From positions 1 through 12,087 of the forward strand of contig DJBQ01000169.1 in assembly GCA_002430125.1 (NCBI GenBank): 12,087 nucleotides of DNA, read 5' to 3'. Positions 1-6,583 of the stretch are shown here, piece by piece (position 1 is the first letter of the stretch; every line of letters starts with the position of its first letter). Source of the stretch: Rhodobacterales bacterium UBA5972. Its GTDB lineage: Bacteria; Pseudomonadota; Alphaproteobacteria; Rhodobacterales; Rhodobacteraceae. Under the pieces are notes generated by a model. That model saw only the letters and a list, made by a program, of their open reading frames with translations, did not search any database and was not told where the DNA came from. The position numbers and the translations under genes are program-made.

Positions 1-31
1 TGATCTGACGGCCCGATAAGAAATAACCCTG

Positions 32-55
32 CGACGGGGGTATGATCCCCCGTCG
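32..55 (+). other. GC-rich hairpin in the rpsJ leader
   Basis: A perfect 9-bp inverted repeat (CGACGGGGG at 32-40, CCCCCGTCG at 47-55) with a 6-nt loop lies 37 nt before the rpsJ start. No T-run follows, so it does not look like a classic intrinsic terminator. It could be the 3' end structure of an upstream gene (tuf is the usual neighbour, but it is not in the window) or part of an S10 leader. Nothing here resembles the E. coli L4-responsive leader closely enough to claim feedback control. No convincing promoter is visible in bases 1-92. Confidence 0.5.
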
Positions 56-92
56 TGACTAATGAAACCTGCAGCCCCAATGAGGCAAAGTA

Positions 93-401
93 ATGCAAGG
101 TCAAACAATTCGAATTCGGCTAAAGGCCTTCGATTACCGTGTTCTGGATGCCAGCACCGCGGAAATCGTTTCGACAGCCAAACGGACTGGTGCCACTGTA
201 CGTGGTCCGATTCCGTTGCCGCGCAAGATTGAAAAGTTCACTGTTCTTCGTGGTCCCCACATCGACAAGAAGTCCCGTGAGCAATTTGAAATCCGGACGC
301 ATAAGCGTCTTTTGGACATCGTTGATCCGACCCCGCAAACCGTAGACGCGCTGATGAAGCTCGATCTTGCGGCTGGCGTGGATGTCGAGATCAAGTTGTA
401 A
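93..401 (+). CDS. rpsJ: 30S ribosomal protein S10
   Basis: Encodes S10 (102 aa), a protein of the 30S head; in E. coli it also acts as NusE in antitermination with NusB. The family length is about 102-105 aa and the whole chain matches: N-terminal [10 protein letters not shown] (6-15), the central loop with GPIPLP (38-43), and the C-terminal strand ending DVEIKL. The ATG at 93 is preceded by GAGG (82-85) at 7-nt spacing, and the start MQ-x-Q-x-IRIRL matches alphaproteobacterial S10. It is the first gene of the S10 run here, 14 nt before rplC. Ordinary and complete. Confidence 0.98.
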   Translation: MQGQTIRIRLKAFDYRVLDASTAEIVSTAKRTGATVRGPIPLPRKIEKFTVLRGPHIDKKSREQFEIRTHKRLLDIVDPTPQTVDALMKLDLAAGVDVEIKL

Positions 402-415
402 GGGGCAAACAGATT

Positions 416-1153
416 ATGCGCTCTGGAATTATTGCAAAGAAACTGGGCATGACCCGGCTTTTCATGGAAGACGGAAAACAGATCCCTGTGACCGTTCTAC
501 AAATGGAAAACCTCCAGGTTGTTTCCCAGCGTACAGCTGAAAAAGACGGTTATTCCGCCGTTCAGCTTGGATGCGGCGCGGCCAAGGCCAAGCGGACAAC
601 GGCAGCCATGCGCGGCCATTTCGCGGTTGCCAAGGTTGAACCGAAACGCAAAATCGCCGAATTTCGCGTCAGCCCCGACAATCTGATCGGTGTTGGTGAA
701 GAAATAACCGCCAATCATTTTCTGGAAGGTCAAAAAGTTGACGTTGCCGGAACCTCGATTGGTAAGGGCTTTCAGGGCGCGATGAAGCGGCACAACTTTT
801 CGGGCCTCAGGGCGTCGCATGGTGTGTCGGTTTCACACCGCTCGCACGGGTCAACTGGCCAGTGTCAGGAACCGGGTAAAGTGTTCAAAGGCAAGAAAAT
901 GGCCGGTCACATGGGCGCTGTCCGTGTTACCACCCAGAACCTTGAAGTTGTTCGCACCGATATCGACCGCGGTCTGATCATGATCAAGGGCGCGGTTCCG
1001 GGTTCCAAAGGTGGCTGGGTTACGGTCAAAGACGCTGTGAAAAAGAAGGCCCCTGATGGTTTGCCTTTCCCAGCTGCTTTGCGGTCGGCATTGGCTGCTG
1101 CGGCAGTTACCGAAGCCCCGGTTGAAGCCCCCGAAGGAGGCGCTGAAGAATGA
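416..1153 (+). CDS. rplC: 50S ribosomal protein L3
   Basis: L3, an early 50S assembly protein that binds near the 3' end of 23S rRNA and reaches towards the peptidyl-transferase centre. The start [13 protein letters not shown] is typical. The region around 146-165 (GSTGQ, then [12 protein letters not shown]) is the conserved extension that in E. coli carries the glutamine methylated by PrmB; Gln149 and Gln151 are both present. At 245 aa it is about 35 aa longer than E. coli L3 because of a C-terminal tail (about 221-245) rich in Ala, Glu and Pro. AGGGG at 401-405 is the ribosome binding site. The last 4 bases (ATGA) overlap the rplD start, suggesting translational coupling. Confidence 0.98.
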   Translation: MRSGIIAKKLGMTRLFMEDGKQIPVTVLQMENLQVVSQRTAEKDGYSAVQLGCGAAKAKRTTAAMRGHFAVAKVEPKRKIAEFRVSPDNLIGVGEEITANHFLEGQKVDVAGTSIGKGFQGAMKRHNFSGLRASHGVSVSHRSHGSTGQCQEPGKVFKGKKMAGHMGAVRVTTQNLEVVRTDIDRGLIMIKGAVPGSKGGWVTVKDAVKKKAPDGLPFPAALRSALAAAAVTEAPVEAPEGGAEE

Positions 1154-1770
1154 AAGCTGATGTAATCCAACTGGACGCCAAAATAGCTGGCACGATCGAG
1201 CTTTCGGACGAGATCTTTGGTCTTGAACCGCGCGCAGACATCCTGCAGCGGGTTGTGCGGTACCAATTGGCCAAGCGCCAAGCCGGTACACACAAGACCA
1301 AAGGCCGGTCCGAGACCAGCTATTCGACCAAGAAAATTTATCGCCAAAAAGGCACCGGTGGCGCACGCCATGGTGACCGCAATGCGCCGATCTTCCGTAA
1401 GGGTGGGGTTTACAAAGGCCCGGTTCCGCGCAGCCATGCGCATGACCTGACCAAGAAGTTCCGCAAACTGGGGCTGAAGCACGCGTTGTCGGCAAAAGTT
1501 GCAGCAGGCGAGCTGATCATTCTGGACATTGCAGAAATGGCCGAAGCTAAGACCAAGATATTGGCCAAGGTGATCAAGGATCTGGGCTGGAAGCGCACAC
1601 TGATCATTGATGGCGCCGAAGTGAACGCAAACTTTGAACTGGCCGCACGTAATATCGACACGCTCGATATCCTGTGCAGCGACGGGGCAAACGTTTACGA
1701 CATCCTGCGCCGCGATACACTGGTTCTGACAAAGGCCGGCGTTGAAGCTCTGGAGGCACGACTGAAATGA
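1150..1770 (+). CDS. rplD: 50S ribosomal protein L4
   Basis: L4 (206 aa, usual length about 201-206), which binds 23S rRNA and lines the constriction of the peptide exit tunnel. The basic extended loop (about 43-95) with [25 protein letters not shown] and FRKGG is clear and is the best-conserved part. In E. coli L4 also represses its own S10 operon; I see no leader that would show the same here. The ATG overlaps the rplC stop as ATGA, and the stop overlaps the rplW start in the same way, so L3-L4-L23 are tightly coupled. Confidence 0.98.
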   Translation: MKADVIQLDAKIAGTIELSDEIFGLEPRADILQRVVRYQLAKRQAGTHKTKGRSETSYSTKKIYRQKGTGGARHGDRNAPIFRKGGVYKGPVPRSHAHDLTKKFRKLGLKHALSAKVAAGELIILDIAEMAEAKTKILAKVIKDLGWKRTLIIDGAEVNANFELAARNIDTLDILCSDGANVYDILRRDTLVLTKAGVEALEARLK

Positions 1771-2063
1771 CCGTAAAAACTTCGCATTACGACGTGATTC
1801 GCAAGCCGATCATCACCGAAAAAGCAACCATGGCTTCGCAGGCCAACGCGGTTGTTTTCGAAGTGGCGATGTCGGCCAACAAGCCGATGATCAAAGAAGC
1901 TGTCGAAGGCCTGTTTGGTGTCAAGGTGAAGGCCGTGAACACGACCATCACCAAAGGCAAAGTTAAGCGGTTCAAGGGCATTCTTGGCAAGCGTAAAGAC
2001 GTCAAGAAAGCCTATGTGACCCTTGAAGAGGGTAACACCATCGACGTGACAACCGGCCTCTGA
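1767..2063 (+). CDS. rplW: 50S ribosomal protein L23
   Basis: L23 (98 aa, family about 95-100), located at the exit-tunnel mouth where it forms part of the docking site for trigger factor and SRP. Visible family features are the N-terminal [14 protein letters not shown] (8-21), FEVA followed by NKP-x-IKEAVE, the [10 protein letters not shown] stretch, and the basic loop KGKVKRFKG before the final strand. It starts in a 4-nt overlap with rplD. It is followed by an unusually long 138-nt spacer before rplB that contains a terminator-like hairpin. Confidence 0.98.
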   Translation: MTVKTSHYDVIRKPIITEKATMASQANAVVFEVAMSANKPMIKEAVEGLFGVKVKAVNTTITKGKVKRFKGILGKRKDVKKAYVTLEEGNTIDVTTGL

Positions 2064-2078
2064 TAGAAGCCCACGAAT

Positions 2079-2109
2079 CACGGCCCCAAGCGGGCCGTGT
2101 TTATGTTTT
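2079..2109 (+). terminator. Terminator-like hairpin between rplW and rplB
   Basis: CACGGCCC (2079-2086), loop CAAGC, GGGCCGTG (2092-2099), followed by a T-rich run TTTATGTTTT (2100-2109). The perfect 8-bp GC-rich stem with a U-rich tail is the form of an intrinsic terminator, although the tail is interrupted by A and G. It lies inside the S10 operon, so it would have to be partial (an attenuator) or be complemented by a promoter before rplB. I see no clear promoter in 2110-2188. Confidence 0.6.
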
Positions 2110-2201
2110 AGAAGACCAATCCAAATTGCGGACCTACGGGGCCGTATACCACCAGACCCAACGGGAAACCGGCGGGTCGTAAGCAAACGGAAGACAGAAA
2201 C

Positions 2202-3041
2202 ATGGCACTAAAGTCGTATAAGCCGACAACGCCAGGCCAGCGCGGGCTGGTTCTGATCGACCGTTCGGAGCTTTGGAAAGGCCGCCCAGTTAAAGCCCTC
2301 ACAGAGGGTTTGAGCAAACATGGCGGACGGAACAATACCGGGCGGATTACAATGCGCCGCAAGGGCGGTGGGGCCAAGCGCCTTTACCGTATTGTGGATT
2401 TCAAGCGCAACAAGCTGGACATGCCGGCCACGGTTGAACGGATCGAATATGACCCGAACCGGACCGCGTTCATCGCGCTGATCAAATACGAAGACGGCAC
2501 ACAGAACTATATTCTGGCCCCTCAACGCCTTGGTATTGGTGATCAGGTTATCGCCTCGGCCAAGACCGACGTGAAGCCGGGCAATGCGATGCCGTTCTCG
2601 GGGATGCCAATCGGTACAATCATTCACAACATCGAACTGAAGCAGGGCAAAGGCGGGCAGGTTGCACGCGCTGCTGGGACTTACGCGCAGTTCGTTGGTC
2701 GTGACGGTGGTTACGCACAGATCAGATTGTCCTCGGGCGAACTGCGTCTGGTGCGTCAGGAATGCATGGCCACAGTTGGTGCCGTGTCAAACCCTGACAA
2801 CAGCAACCAGAATATCGGTAAAGCTGGTCGGAACCGTCACAAGGGCATTCGCCCGTCTGTTCGCGGTGTTGTTATGAACCCGATCGATCACCCACATGGT
2901 GGTGGTGAAGGCCGGACTTCGGGTGGTCGCCACCCTGTTACACCTTGGGGCAAAGGCACCAAGGGCAACAAGACCCGGTCGAACAAAGAGACAGACAAAT
3001 ATATCCTGCGTTCGCGCCACGCGAAGAAGAAGGGTCGTTAA
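2202..3041 (+). CDS. rplB: 50S ribosomal protein L2
   Basis: L2 (279 aa, family about 273-280), one of the most conserved 50S proteins, needed for subunit association and peptidyl-transferase centre assembly. The N-terminal OB-fold contains [10 protein letters not shown] (41-50) and RRKGGGAKR (52-60). The C-terminal part has [13 protein letters not shown] (226-238), where His230 corresponds to E. coli His229, then [12 protein letters not shown] and a basic tail. GGAAGA at 2189-2194 with 7-nt spacing supports the start. It is preceded by the 138-nt spacer with a terminator-like hairpin and followed after 3 nt by rpsS. Confidence 0.98.
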   Translation: MALKSYKPTTPGQRGLVLIDRSELWKGRPVKALTEGLSKHGGRNNTGRITMRRKGGGAKRLYRIVDFKRNKLDMPATVERIEYDPNRTAFIALIKYEDGTQNYILAPQRLGIGDQVIASAKTDVKPGNAMPFSGMPIGTIIHNIELKQGKGGQVARAAGTYAQFVGRDGGYAQIRLSSGELRLVRQECMATVGAVSNPDNSNQNIGKAGRNRHKGIRPSVRGVVMNPIDHPHGGGEGRTSGGRHPVTPWGKGTKGNKTRSNKETDKYILRSRHAKKKGR

Positions 3042-3044
3042 TAG

Positions 3045-3323
3045 ATGACACGCTCTACATGGAAAGGCCCATTCGTTGACTCCTACGTGCTGAAAAAAGC
3101 CGAGGTTTCACGCGAGTCTGGCCGCAAAGAAGTGATCAAAATCTGGTCGCGCCGCTCCACCATTCTGCCCCAGTTTGTGGGTTTGACATTTGGTGTTTAT
3201 AACGGCCGCAAGCACATTCCAGTGTTGGTAACCGAAGATATGATCGGACAAAAATTCGGCGAATACAGCCCGACCCGTACGTATTACGGTCATGCTGCCG
3301 ACAAAAAAGCGAAGCGGAAATAG
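3045..3323 (+). CDS. rpsS: 30S ribosomal protein S19
   Basis: S19 (92 aa, usual length), a 30S head protein that pairs with S13 near the A-site tRNA and the subunit bridge. The chain runs [11 protein letters not shown] (2-12), [25 protein letters not shown] and [12 protein letters not shown] before a basic tail. It begins 3 nt after the rplB stop; an AAGG core within the end of rplB (around 3030) is the only ribosome binding site and lies rather far away, which fits coupled translation from rplB. Two nt separate it from rplV. Confidence 0.98.
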   Translation: MTRSTWKGPFVDSYVLKKAEVSRESGRKEVIKIWSRRSTILPQFVGLTFGVYNGRKHIPVLVTEDMIGQKFGEYSPTRTYYGHAADKKAKRK

Positions 3324-3325
3324 TC

Positions 3326-3721
3326 ATGGGCAAAGAGAAATCACCCCGCCGGGTCGCGGAAAACGAAGCAATGGCCGTTGCGCGCATGTTGCGCACTTCG
3401 GATCAAAAGCTGAATTTGGTTGCGCAAATGATCCGCGGCAAAAAGGTTGAAAAGGCTTTGGCCGATTTGACCTTCAGCAAAAAGCGGATCGCAGCGGATG
3501 TCAAAAAGACGCTGCAATCTGCCATTGCCAATGCCGAAAACAACCACGGTCTGGATGTCGACGAATTGTATGTCGCCGAAGCCTGGGTCGGCAAAAACAT
3601 CACACTGAAACGGGGACGCCCCCGTGCGCGCGGTCGTTTCGGTAAGATCCTGAAACCGTTCTCGCAATTGACGATCAAAGTTCGCCAACGGGCAGATGAA
3701 GTTGCAGAGGAGCAAGCATAA
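3326..3721 (+). CDS. rplV: 50S ribosomal protein L22
   Basis: L22 (131 aa), an exit-tunnel protein whose long beta-hairpin reaches the tunnel constriction. Conserved parts are [20 protein letters not shown] (20-39), the [13 protein letters not shown] helix region, the [13 protein letters not shown] segment, and the hairpin around [10 protein letters not shown] (95-104), the region altered in macrolide-resistant mutants of other bacteria. It is longer than the 110-aa E. coli protein at both ends, through an N-terminal addition and an acidic tail (AEEQA), which is common in alphaproteobacteria. The stop TAA overlaps the rpsC ATG by one base. Confidence 0.97.
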   Translation: MGKEKSPRRVAENEAMAVARMLRTSDQKLNLVAQMIRGKKVEKALADLTFSKKRIAADVKKTLQSAIANAENNHGLDVDELYVAEAWVGKNITLKRGRPRARGRFGKILKPFSQLTIKVRQRADEVAEEQA

Positions 3722-4422
3722 TGGGTCAGAAGATCAATCCGATCGGCTTCCGTCTGCAAGTCAACCGCACCTGGGACAGCCGTTGGTTCGCCAACAACCG
3801 TGATTTCGGCAACCTGTTGCTGGAAGACGTTAAGATGCGCGAATTCGTCAAAAAGGAATGCGTTCAGTCGGGTATTTCCCGCGTGATCATCGAACGCCCG
3901 CACAAAAAGTGCCGGGTTACGATCCATGCAGCCCGTCCGGGTGTCATCATCGGCAAAAAGGGCGCCGATATCGAAACCCTGCGCAAGAAGCTGGCCGCCT
4001 TTACCAAGTCGGATCTGCATTTGAATATCGTCGAGGTTCGCAAGCCGGAACTTGATGCGCAACTGGTCGCCGAAAGCGTCACGCAACAGCTGGAGCGTCG
4101 GGTTTCTTTCCGTCGCGCCATGAAGCGAGCCGTTCAGAACGCCATGCGTATGGGTGCCCTTGGTATCCGGATCAACGTGGCCGGTCGTCTTGGTGGGGCT
4201 GAAATCGCCCGGACCGAATGGTATCGCGAAGGCCGCGTGCCCTTGCATACTTTGCGGGCTGATATTGATTACGCTGTCTCGGAAGGCCTGACCGCTTATG
4301 GCATCATTGGTGTCAAAGTCTGGATCTTCAAAGGCGAGATTATGGAGCATGACCCGGGCGCGCGCGATCGCAAAGCTCAGGAATTGCAAGATGGGGGTGG
4401 GCCGCGTCCGCAGCGTCGCTGA
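3721..4422 (+). CDS. rpsC: 30S ribosomal protein S3
   Basis: S3 (233 aa, the same as E. coli), at the mRNA entry channel, with helicase-related function together with S4 and S5. The N-terminus [12 protein letters not shown] is universal. The KH domain carries the GxxG loop as VIIGKKG (75-81). The C-terminal domain has [20 protein letters not shown] (151-170) and the VKVWIFKGE strand (198-206). It starts within the last base of rplV (TAATG), so it should be coupled to it. The 31-nt spacer to rplP contains a good ribosome binding site for L16. Confidence 0.98.
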   Translation: MGQKINPIGFRLQVNRTWDSRWFANNRDFGNLLLEDVKMREFVKKECVQSGISRVIIERPHKKCRVTIHAARPGVIIGKKGADIETLRKKLAAFTKSDLHLNIVEVRKPELDAQLVAESVTQQLERRVSFRRAMKRAVQNAMRMGALGIRINVAGRLGGAEIARTEWYREGRVPLHTLRADIDYAVSEGLTAYGIIGVKVWIFKGEIMEHDPGARDRKAQELQDGGGPRPQRR

Positions 4423-4453
4423 TCGGATCAACGCCCTCTGAAGGAGAAATCAC

Positions 4454-4867
4454 ATGCTTTCACCAAAGCGTACAAAATTCCGCAAGCAGTTCAAAGGCCG
4501 CATCCATGGCGAAGCCAAGGGCGGCACGGACCTGACATTCGGTCACTATGGCCTGAAGGCAACCGAGCCTGAACGGATCACTGCCCGCCAAATCGAAGCC
4601 GCCCGTCGCGCGCTGACCCGTCACATGAAGCGTCAGGGCCGTGTCTGGATCCGGATTTTCCCTGACGTACCGGTTTCGAAAAAACCAACCGAAGTTCGGA
4701 TGGGTAAAGGTAAAGGCTCGATCGAATATTGGGCAGCGCGGGTAAAACCGGGCCGGATCATGTTCGAAATCGACGGTGTATCCGAAGTTATCGCCCGCGA
4801 GGCACTGCGCCTTGCTGCGATGAAACTGCCAATCAAAACCCGCTTCGTCGAAAAAGAAGACTGGTAA
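4454..4867 (+). CDS. rplP: 50S ribosomal protein L16
   Basis: L16 (137 aa, family about 136-138), a late-assembly 50S protein at the A-site that helps tRNA accommodation. The start [29 protein letters not shown] (44-56) and [12 protein letters not shown] (78-89) are conserved. Arg82 aligns with E. coli Arg81, which is hydroxylated by the 2OG oxygenase YcfD/RoxA; the residue is kept here. AAGGAG at 4441-4446 gives 7-nt spacing. This is the last gene of the first block: structured RNA and an intrinsic terminator follow, then an oppositely oriented oxygenase gene. Confidence 0.98.
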   Translation: MLSPKRTKFRKQFKGRIHGEAKGGTDLTFGHYGLKATEPERITARQIEAARRALTRHMKRQGRVWIRIFPDVPVSKKPTEVRMGKGKGSIEYWAARVKPGRIMFEIDGVSEVIAREALRLAAMKLPIKTRFVEKEDW

Positions 4868-4870
4868 TCA

Positions 4871-4941
4871 GCGGTCTTGGCCGCAAGGCCAAAAGCCGCG
4901 GTGCGGTATAGGTGATTTCGCAGAAATCATCCGGGCCGCAC
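4871..4941 (+). other. Two tandem stem-loops after rplP
   Basis: Immediately after the rplP stop, TTGGCC-GCAA-GGCCAA (4877-4892) forms a hairpin with a GNRA-type loop, enclosed by GCGG (4871-4874) and CCGC (4896-4899). Next, GTGCGG (4901-4906) pairs with CCGCAC (4936-4941) around a second stem, TGATTTC (4913-4919) with GAAATCA (4923-4929). The helices are perfect over these lengths and arranged in order. This could be a 3'-UTR stabilising structure ahead of the terminator at 4965-4992, or an unrecognised RNA element. I know no family that it matches. Confidence 0.5.
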
Positions 4942-4964
4942 ACAGCAGTTAAGCAGAGAATTAG

Positions 4965-4992
4965 AACCCCCGGCTGGAAGGCTGGGGGTTTT
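4965..4992 (+). terminator. Intrinsic terminator downstream of rplP
   Basis: AACCCCCGGC (4965-4974) pairs with GCTGGGGGTT (4981-4990), with one G-T pair and loop TGGAAG, and runs into TTTT (4989-4992). This is a typical Rho-independent terminator and ends the rpsJ-rplP transcript. Read on the minus strand the stem is the same, but the tail (CTAATT) is poor, so use as a terminator for the convergent oxygenase gene is possible but weaker. Confidence 0.8.
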
Positions 4993-5045
4993 GCGTATTG
5001 GGTGCCGTTATAGATGTTGGCAGTGGTTGACTTGCCGCCGTCCGC

Positions 5046-5666
5046 TTAGTCCCAACGGTAATTGAAACTCACCGATATCCGTTCGTCGTCGGACATGTTC
5101 AGCGGCACCTCGTGGCGCAGCCAGCTTTCCCAAAGCAAAACGTCGCCCACCTTGGGGGCTACATAAATGAACTGCCGCATCTCTTTGCGGGCATCACTTT
5201 TGCGCGCGGGCGAGGCCATCATCCGGGCCGATCGCGGGTCTTCAAGCTTTAACGCCGAGGCCCCGTCGGGCATTGCCACATAGGTTGTGCCACTGATCAC
5301 CGAATGCGGGTGAATATGCGAAGCATGGGTGCCACCCTGGGGCAGGATGTTGATCCAGATGTCTTCCAGCTTCAGCACCTTGCCATCCAGATCAAACTCA
5401 AGATCCTCAACGAAGGCTGCGACATGCAGGTCCAGCACCTTGACCAGATCGGCAAAGATCGGAAAGCGCCACGGCAGATCGGCCAGCGAGGCATAGCTGG
5501 TATACCCCGGATAGCCGTTGGCCTCGGACCAATCCTGCCCGGCCTCGTCATCATCAGCGATTGTTAAACACGAGGTTTCAAGTTCAGCCGCATCCACGGG
5601 TTTACCAAGCTCGGACAAAGCGGCGCGATAAAGACGGGTGACAAAGAGGGATTCGATTTGGGCCAT
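5046..5666 (-). CDS. Putative 2OG-Fe(II) oxygenase (TIGR02466/PF13759-like)
   Basis: A 206-aa protein resembling the TIGR02466 family of putative 2-oxoglutarate/Fe(II) dioxygenases; substrate unknown. The N-terminus IESLFVTRLYRA (4-15) and the pattern W-x-N-x-LPQGG then H-x-x-H-x-HPHS (His114, 117, 119, 121) followed by ISGTTYV fit the first metal-ligand region. GDVLLWESWLRHEV (174-187) gives a probable distal iron ligand, His185, and ERISVSFN (195-202) the usual Arg196 for 2-oxoglutarate binding. No clear HxD pair is seen. The reading frame stays open up to 6113, but the extension has no family features, so I start at MAQIESL. No Shine-Dalgarno precedes this ATG. The gene sits in reverse orientation between rplP and rpmC, splitting the r-protein run. 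The family assignment is from motif recall, not a search. Confidence 0.8.
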   Translation of the reverse strand: MAQIESLFVTRLYRAALSELGKPVDAAELETSCLTIADDDEAGQDWSEANGYPGYTSYASLADLPWRFPIFADLVKVLDLHVAAFVEDLEFDLDGKVLKLEDIWINILPQGGTHASHIHPHSVISGTTYVAMPDGASALKLEDPRSARMMASPARKSDARKEMRQFIYVAPKVGDVLLWESWLRHEVPLNMSDDERISVSFNYRWD

Positions 5667-5672
5667 GGCTGT

Positions 5673-5701
5673 GTCATAGCGCAGAGTTTTGCGGCTGGCG
5701 A
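5673..5701 (-). promoter_or_regulatory. Weak promoter candidate for a leaderless oxygenase mRNA
   Basis: On the minus strand TCGCCA (5696-5701), a 17-nt spacer and TATGAC (5673-5678) place a -10-like hexamer exactly 7-12 nt before the A of the oxygenase ATG. Each hexamer matches 4 of 6 consensus bases. If used, the transcript would begin at or next to the start codon, which would explain the missing Shine-Dalgarno. Weak evidence; chance matches of this quality are common. Confidence 0.2.
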
Positions 5702-5793
5702 GAGGGATGGTCTGACGCGGCCTGAAATTGAAAGCAACAATCCTGCGGGCCTGCCTGACATACCAAAACCTGACGGCATCAAATGGGCCGCTT

Positions 5794-5822
5794 TTTACAC
5801 TGTCCCGATGACCGCTTTTAAT
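5794..5822 (+). promoter_or_regulatory. Candidate sigma70 promoter P1 for rpmC block
   Basis: TTTACA (5794-5799), 17-nt spacer, TTTAAT (5817-5822). Each hexamer matches 5 of 6 bases of the TTGACA/TATAAT consensus at ideal spacing. The predicted start near 5829 would give a leader of about 225 nt before rpmC. Its position after the rplP terminator and antisense gene makes a promoter here necessary if the L29-L30 genes are to be expressed independently. Confidence 0.5.
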
Positions 5823-5924
5823 ACCGATGCCATTGGGATCGCGCGTAAACGACCAACTTCTATAGTGCTTTGCCGGAAACATCCGAACACTGCTTGCAAT
5901 GTCACAAAGCCACCCAGAAACCCC

Positions 5925-5953
5925 TTGCCAACCCCCACCAACCCCCCTATAGA
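5925..5953 (+). promoter_or_regulatory. Candidate sigma70 promoter P2 for rpmC block
   Basis: TTGCCA (5925-5930), 17-nt spacer, TATAGA (5948-5953), matching 5 of 6 and 4 of 6 consensus bases with ideal spacing. Predicted start near 5960, leader of about 95 nt before rpmC. The spacer is C-rich. It may act with P1 as a tandem pair, an arrangement common for strongly expressed ribosomal operons. Confidence 0.45.
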
Positions 5954-6054
5954 CGCCACTTCGATCACTGACTCCACCGGAATCAGGGTTACCGGAGAAC
6001 ATGCTGTGCATGATCTTAGTTGGGCCCACCGGTGATGTTGAAAGGACCAGCGTT

Positions 6055-6258
6055 ATGGACGCCAAAGACTTGCATGAGAAGACACCTGACCAGCTGCGTG
6101 ACGAGCTTGGCAATCTGAAGAAAGAGGCGTTTAACCTCCGGTTTCAGAAGGCCAACGGCACCATGGAAAACACCGCCCGCATGAGAACCGTTCGTCGGGA
6201 TGCTGCGCGGGTAAAAACTGTATTGAACCAAATCGCCGCGCAAGCGGCTGCTGAATAA
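6055..6258 (+). CDS. rpmC: 50S ribosomal protein L29
   Basis: L29 (67 aa, family about 63-70), a two-helix protein at the exit-tunnel rim next to L23. It shows the usual D-x-x-K-x-P-x-QL-x-x-EL-x-x-LK-x-E start ([19 protein letters not shown], 5-23), then [20 protein letters not shown] (24-43) and the R-D-x-AR-x-KTVL helix. The ATG at 6055 is chosen over the upstream ATG at 6001 because AAAGGA (6041-6046) lies 8 nt before it and the upstream 18 residues have no family counterpart. It is the first gene of the second block, 12 nt before rpsQ. Confidence 0.96.
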   Translation: MDAKDLHEKTPDQLRDELGNLKKEAFNLRFQKANGTMENTARMRTVRRDAARVKTVLNQIAAQAAAE

Positions 6259-6270
6259 GGAACGCGTGAC

Positions 6271-6507
6271 ATGCCAAAGCGTATTTTGAGCGGCACTGTG
6301 ACCGGCGACCAGAACGAACAGACAATAACTGTTTCGGTTGAACGTCGTTTCACGCATCCGATTCTGAAGAAAACCATTCGTAAGTCCAAGAAATACCGGG
6401 CGCACGATGCGAATAACCAATTCAAGATTGGTGATGCCGTCCGTATTCAGGAATGTGCACCAATATCGAAGACCAAACGCTGGGAAGTTTTGACCGACGC
6501 CACATAG
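6271..6507 (+). CDS. rpsQ: 30S ribosomal protein S17
   Basis: S17 (78 aa, family about 76-85), an early-assembly OB-fold protein in the 30S body. It begins [10 protein letters not shown] and contains KT-like [18 protein letters not shown] and then KKYRAHD (residues about 42-48), a family signature; the end [19 protein letters not shown] is typical. AAGGAA just after the rpmC stop acts as its ribosome binding site. It is followed by a 76-nt spacer with a hairpin before rplN. Confidence 0.97.
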   Translation: MPKRILSGTVTGDQNEQTITVSVERRFTHPILKKTIRKSKKYRAHDANNQFKIGDAVRIQECAPISKTKRWEVLTDAT

Positions 6508-6534
6508 GCCACGTCAAGATCCAGTTTAATCGAA

Positions 6535-6570
6535 ACCGTGGGGCCGCAACTGCAAAGGGTCCCCACAGGT
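6535..6570 (+). other. Hairpin in the rpsQ-rplN spacer
   Basis: ACCGTGGGG (6535-6543) pairs with CCCCAC (6561-6566) and GGT (6568-6570), leaving one bulged A at 6567. The loop is 17 nt. It stands immediately before the rplN ribosome binding site (GGGAGA, 6572-6577), so it might influence rplN translation. There is no T-run, so it is not a terminator. Confidence 0.45.
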
Positions 6571-6583
6571 CGGGAGACATCAA

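Larger units (their letters stand above)
5667..6054. other. 388-bp divergent spacer between oxygenase gene and rpmC
   Basis: No credible gene is seen on either strand. The open frames that cross it are low-complexity extensions without family motifs. It is the only sizeable non-coding stretch of the window. It carries two sigma70-like promoter candidates towards rpmC (5794-5822 and 5925-5953), a run of C-rich sequence around 5918-5947, and an imperfect direct repeat (CCGCTTTTTACAC... at 5788 and CCGCTTTTAATAC... at 5812). I see no tRNA, riboswitch or inverted repeat that stands out. Confidence 0.7.

Noticed and set aside
41..46. TATGAT as a -10 element for rpsJ
   Set aside because: It is the loop of the 32-55 hairpin and no TTGACA-like hexamer lies 16-18 nt upstream.
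851..1495. Minus-strand frames of 191-214 codons opposite rplC and rplD
   Set aside because: Shadow of L3/L4 coding sequence; composition is that of a wrong-frame translation (Ser, Arg, Cys and Trp rich) and no family motif is seen.
2135..2178. Short inverted repeats (TACGG/CCGTA, GACCC/GGGTC) before rplB
   Set aside because: Only 5-bp arms with a 2-nt gap or a 14-nt loop; expected by chance in GC-rich sequence.
3403..4431. Long minus-strand open frame of 342 codons opposite rplV and rpsC
   Set aside because: It mirrors two certain r-protein genes, has no recognisable domain and no ribosome binding site. Long antisense frames are expected opposite genes with strong third-base GC preference.
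5658..6035. Plus-strand frame of 125 codons in the oxygenase-rpmC spacer
   Set aside because: It overlaps the oxygenase start, has no ribosome binding site and shows low-complexity Pro/Thr-rich translation typical of non-coding C-rich sequence.
6001..6054. Upstream ATG giving an 18-residue longer L29
   Set aside because: No family counterpart and no Shine-Dalgarno; the ATG at 6055 has AAAGGA at a good distance.
5667..6113. N-terminal extension of the oxygenase frame up to 6113
   Set aside because: The extra about 149 residues lack family features, run through the promoter region and overlap the start of rpmC; the family start MAQIESLFVTRLYRA is at 5666.
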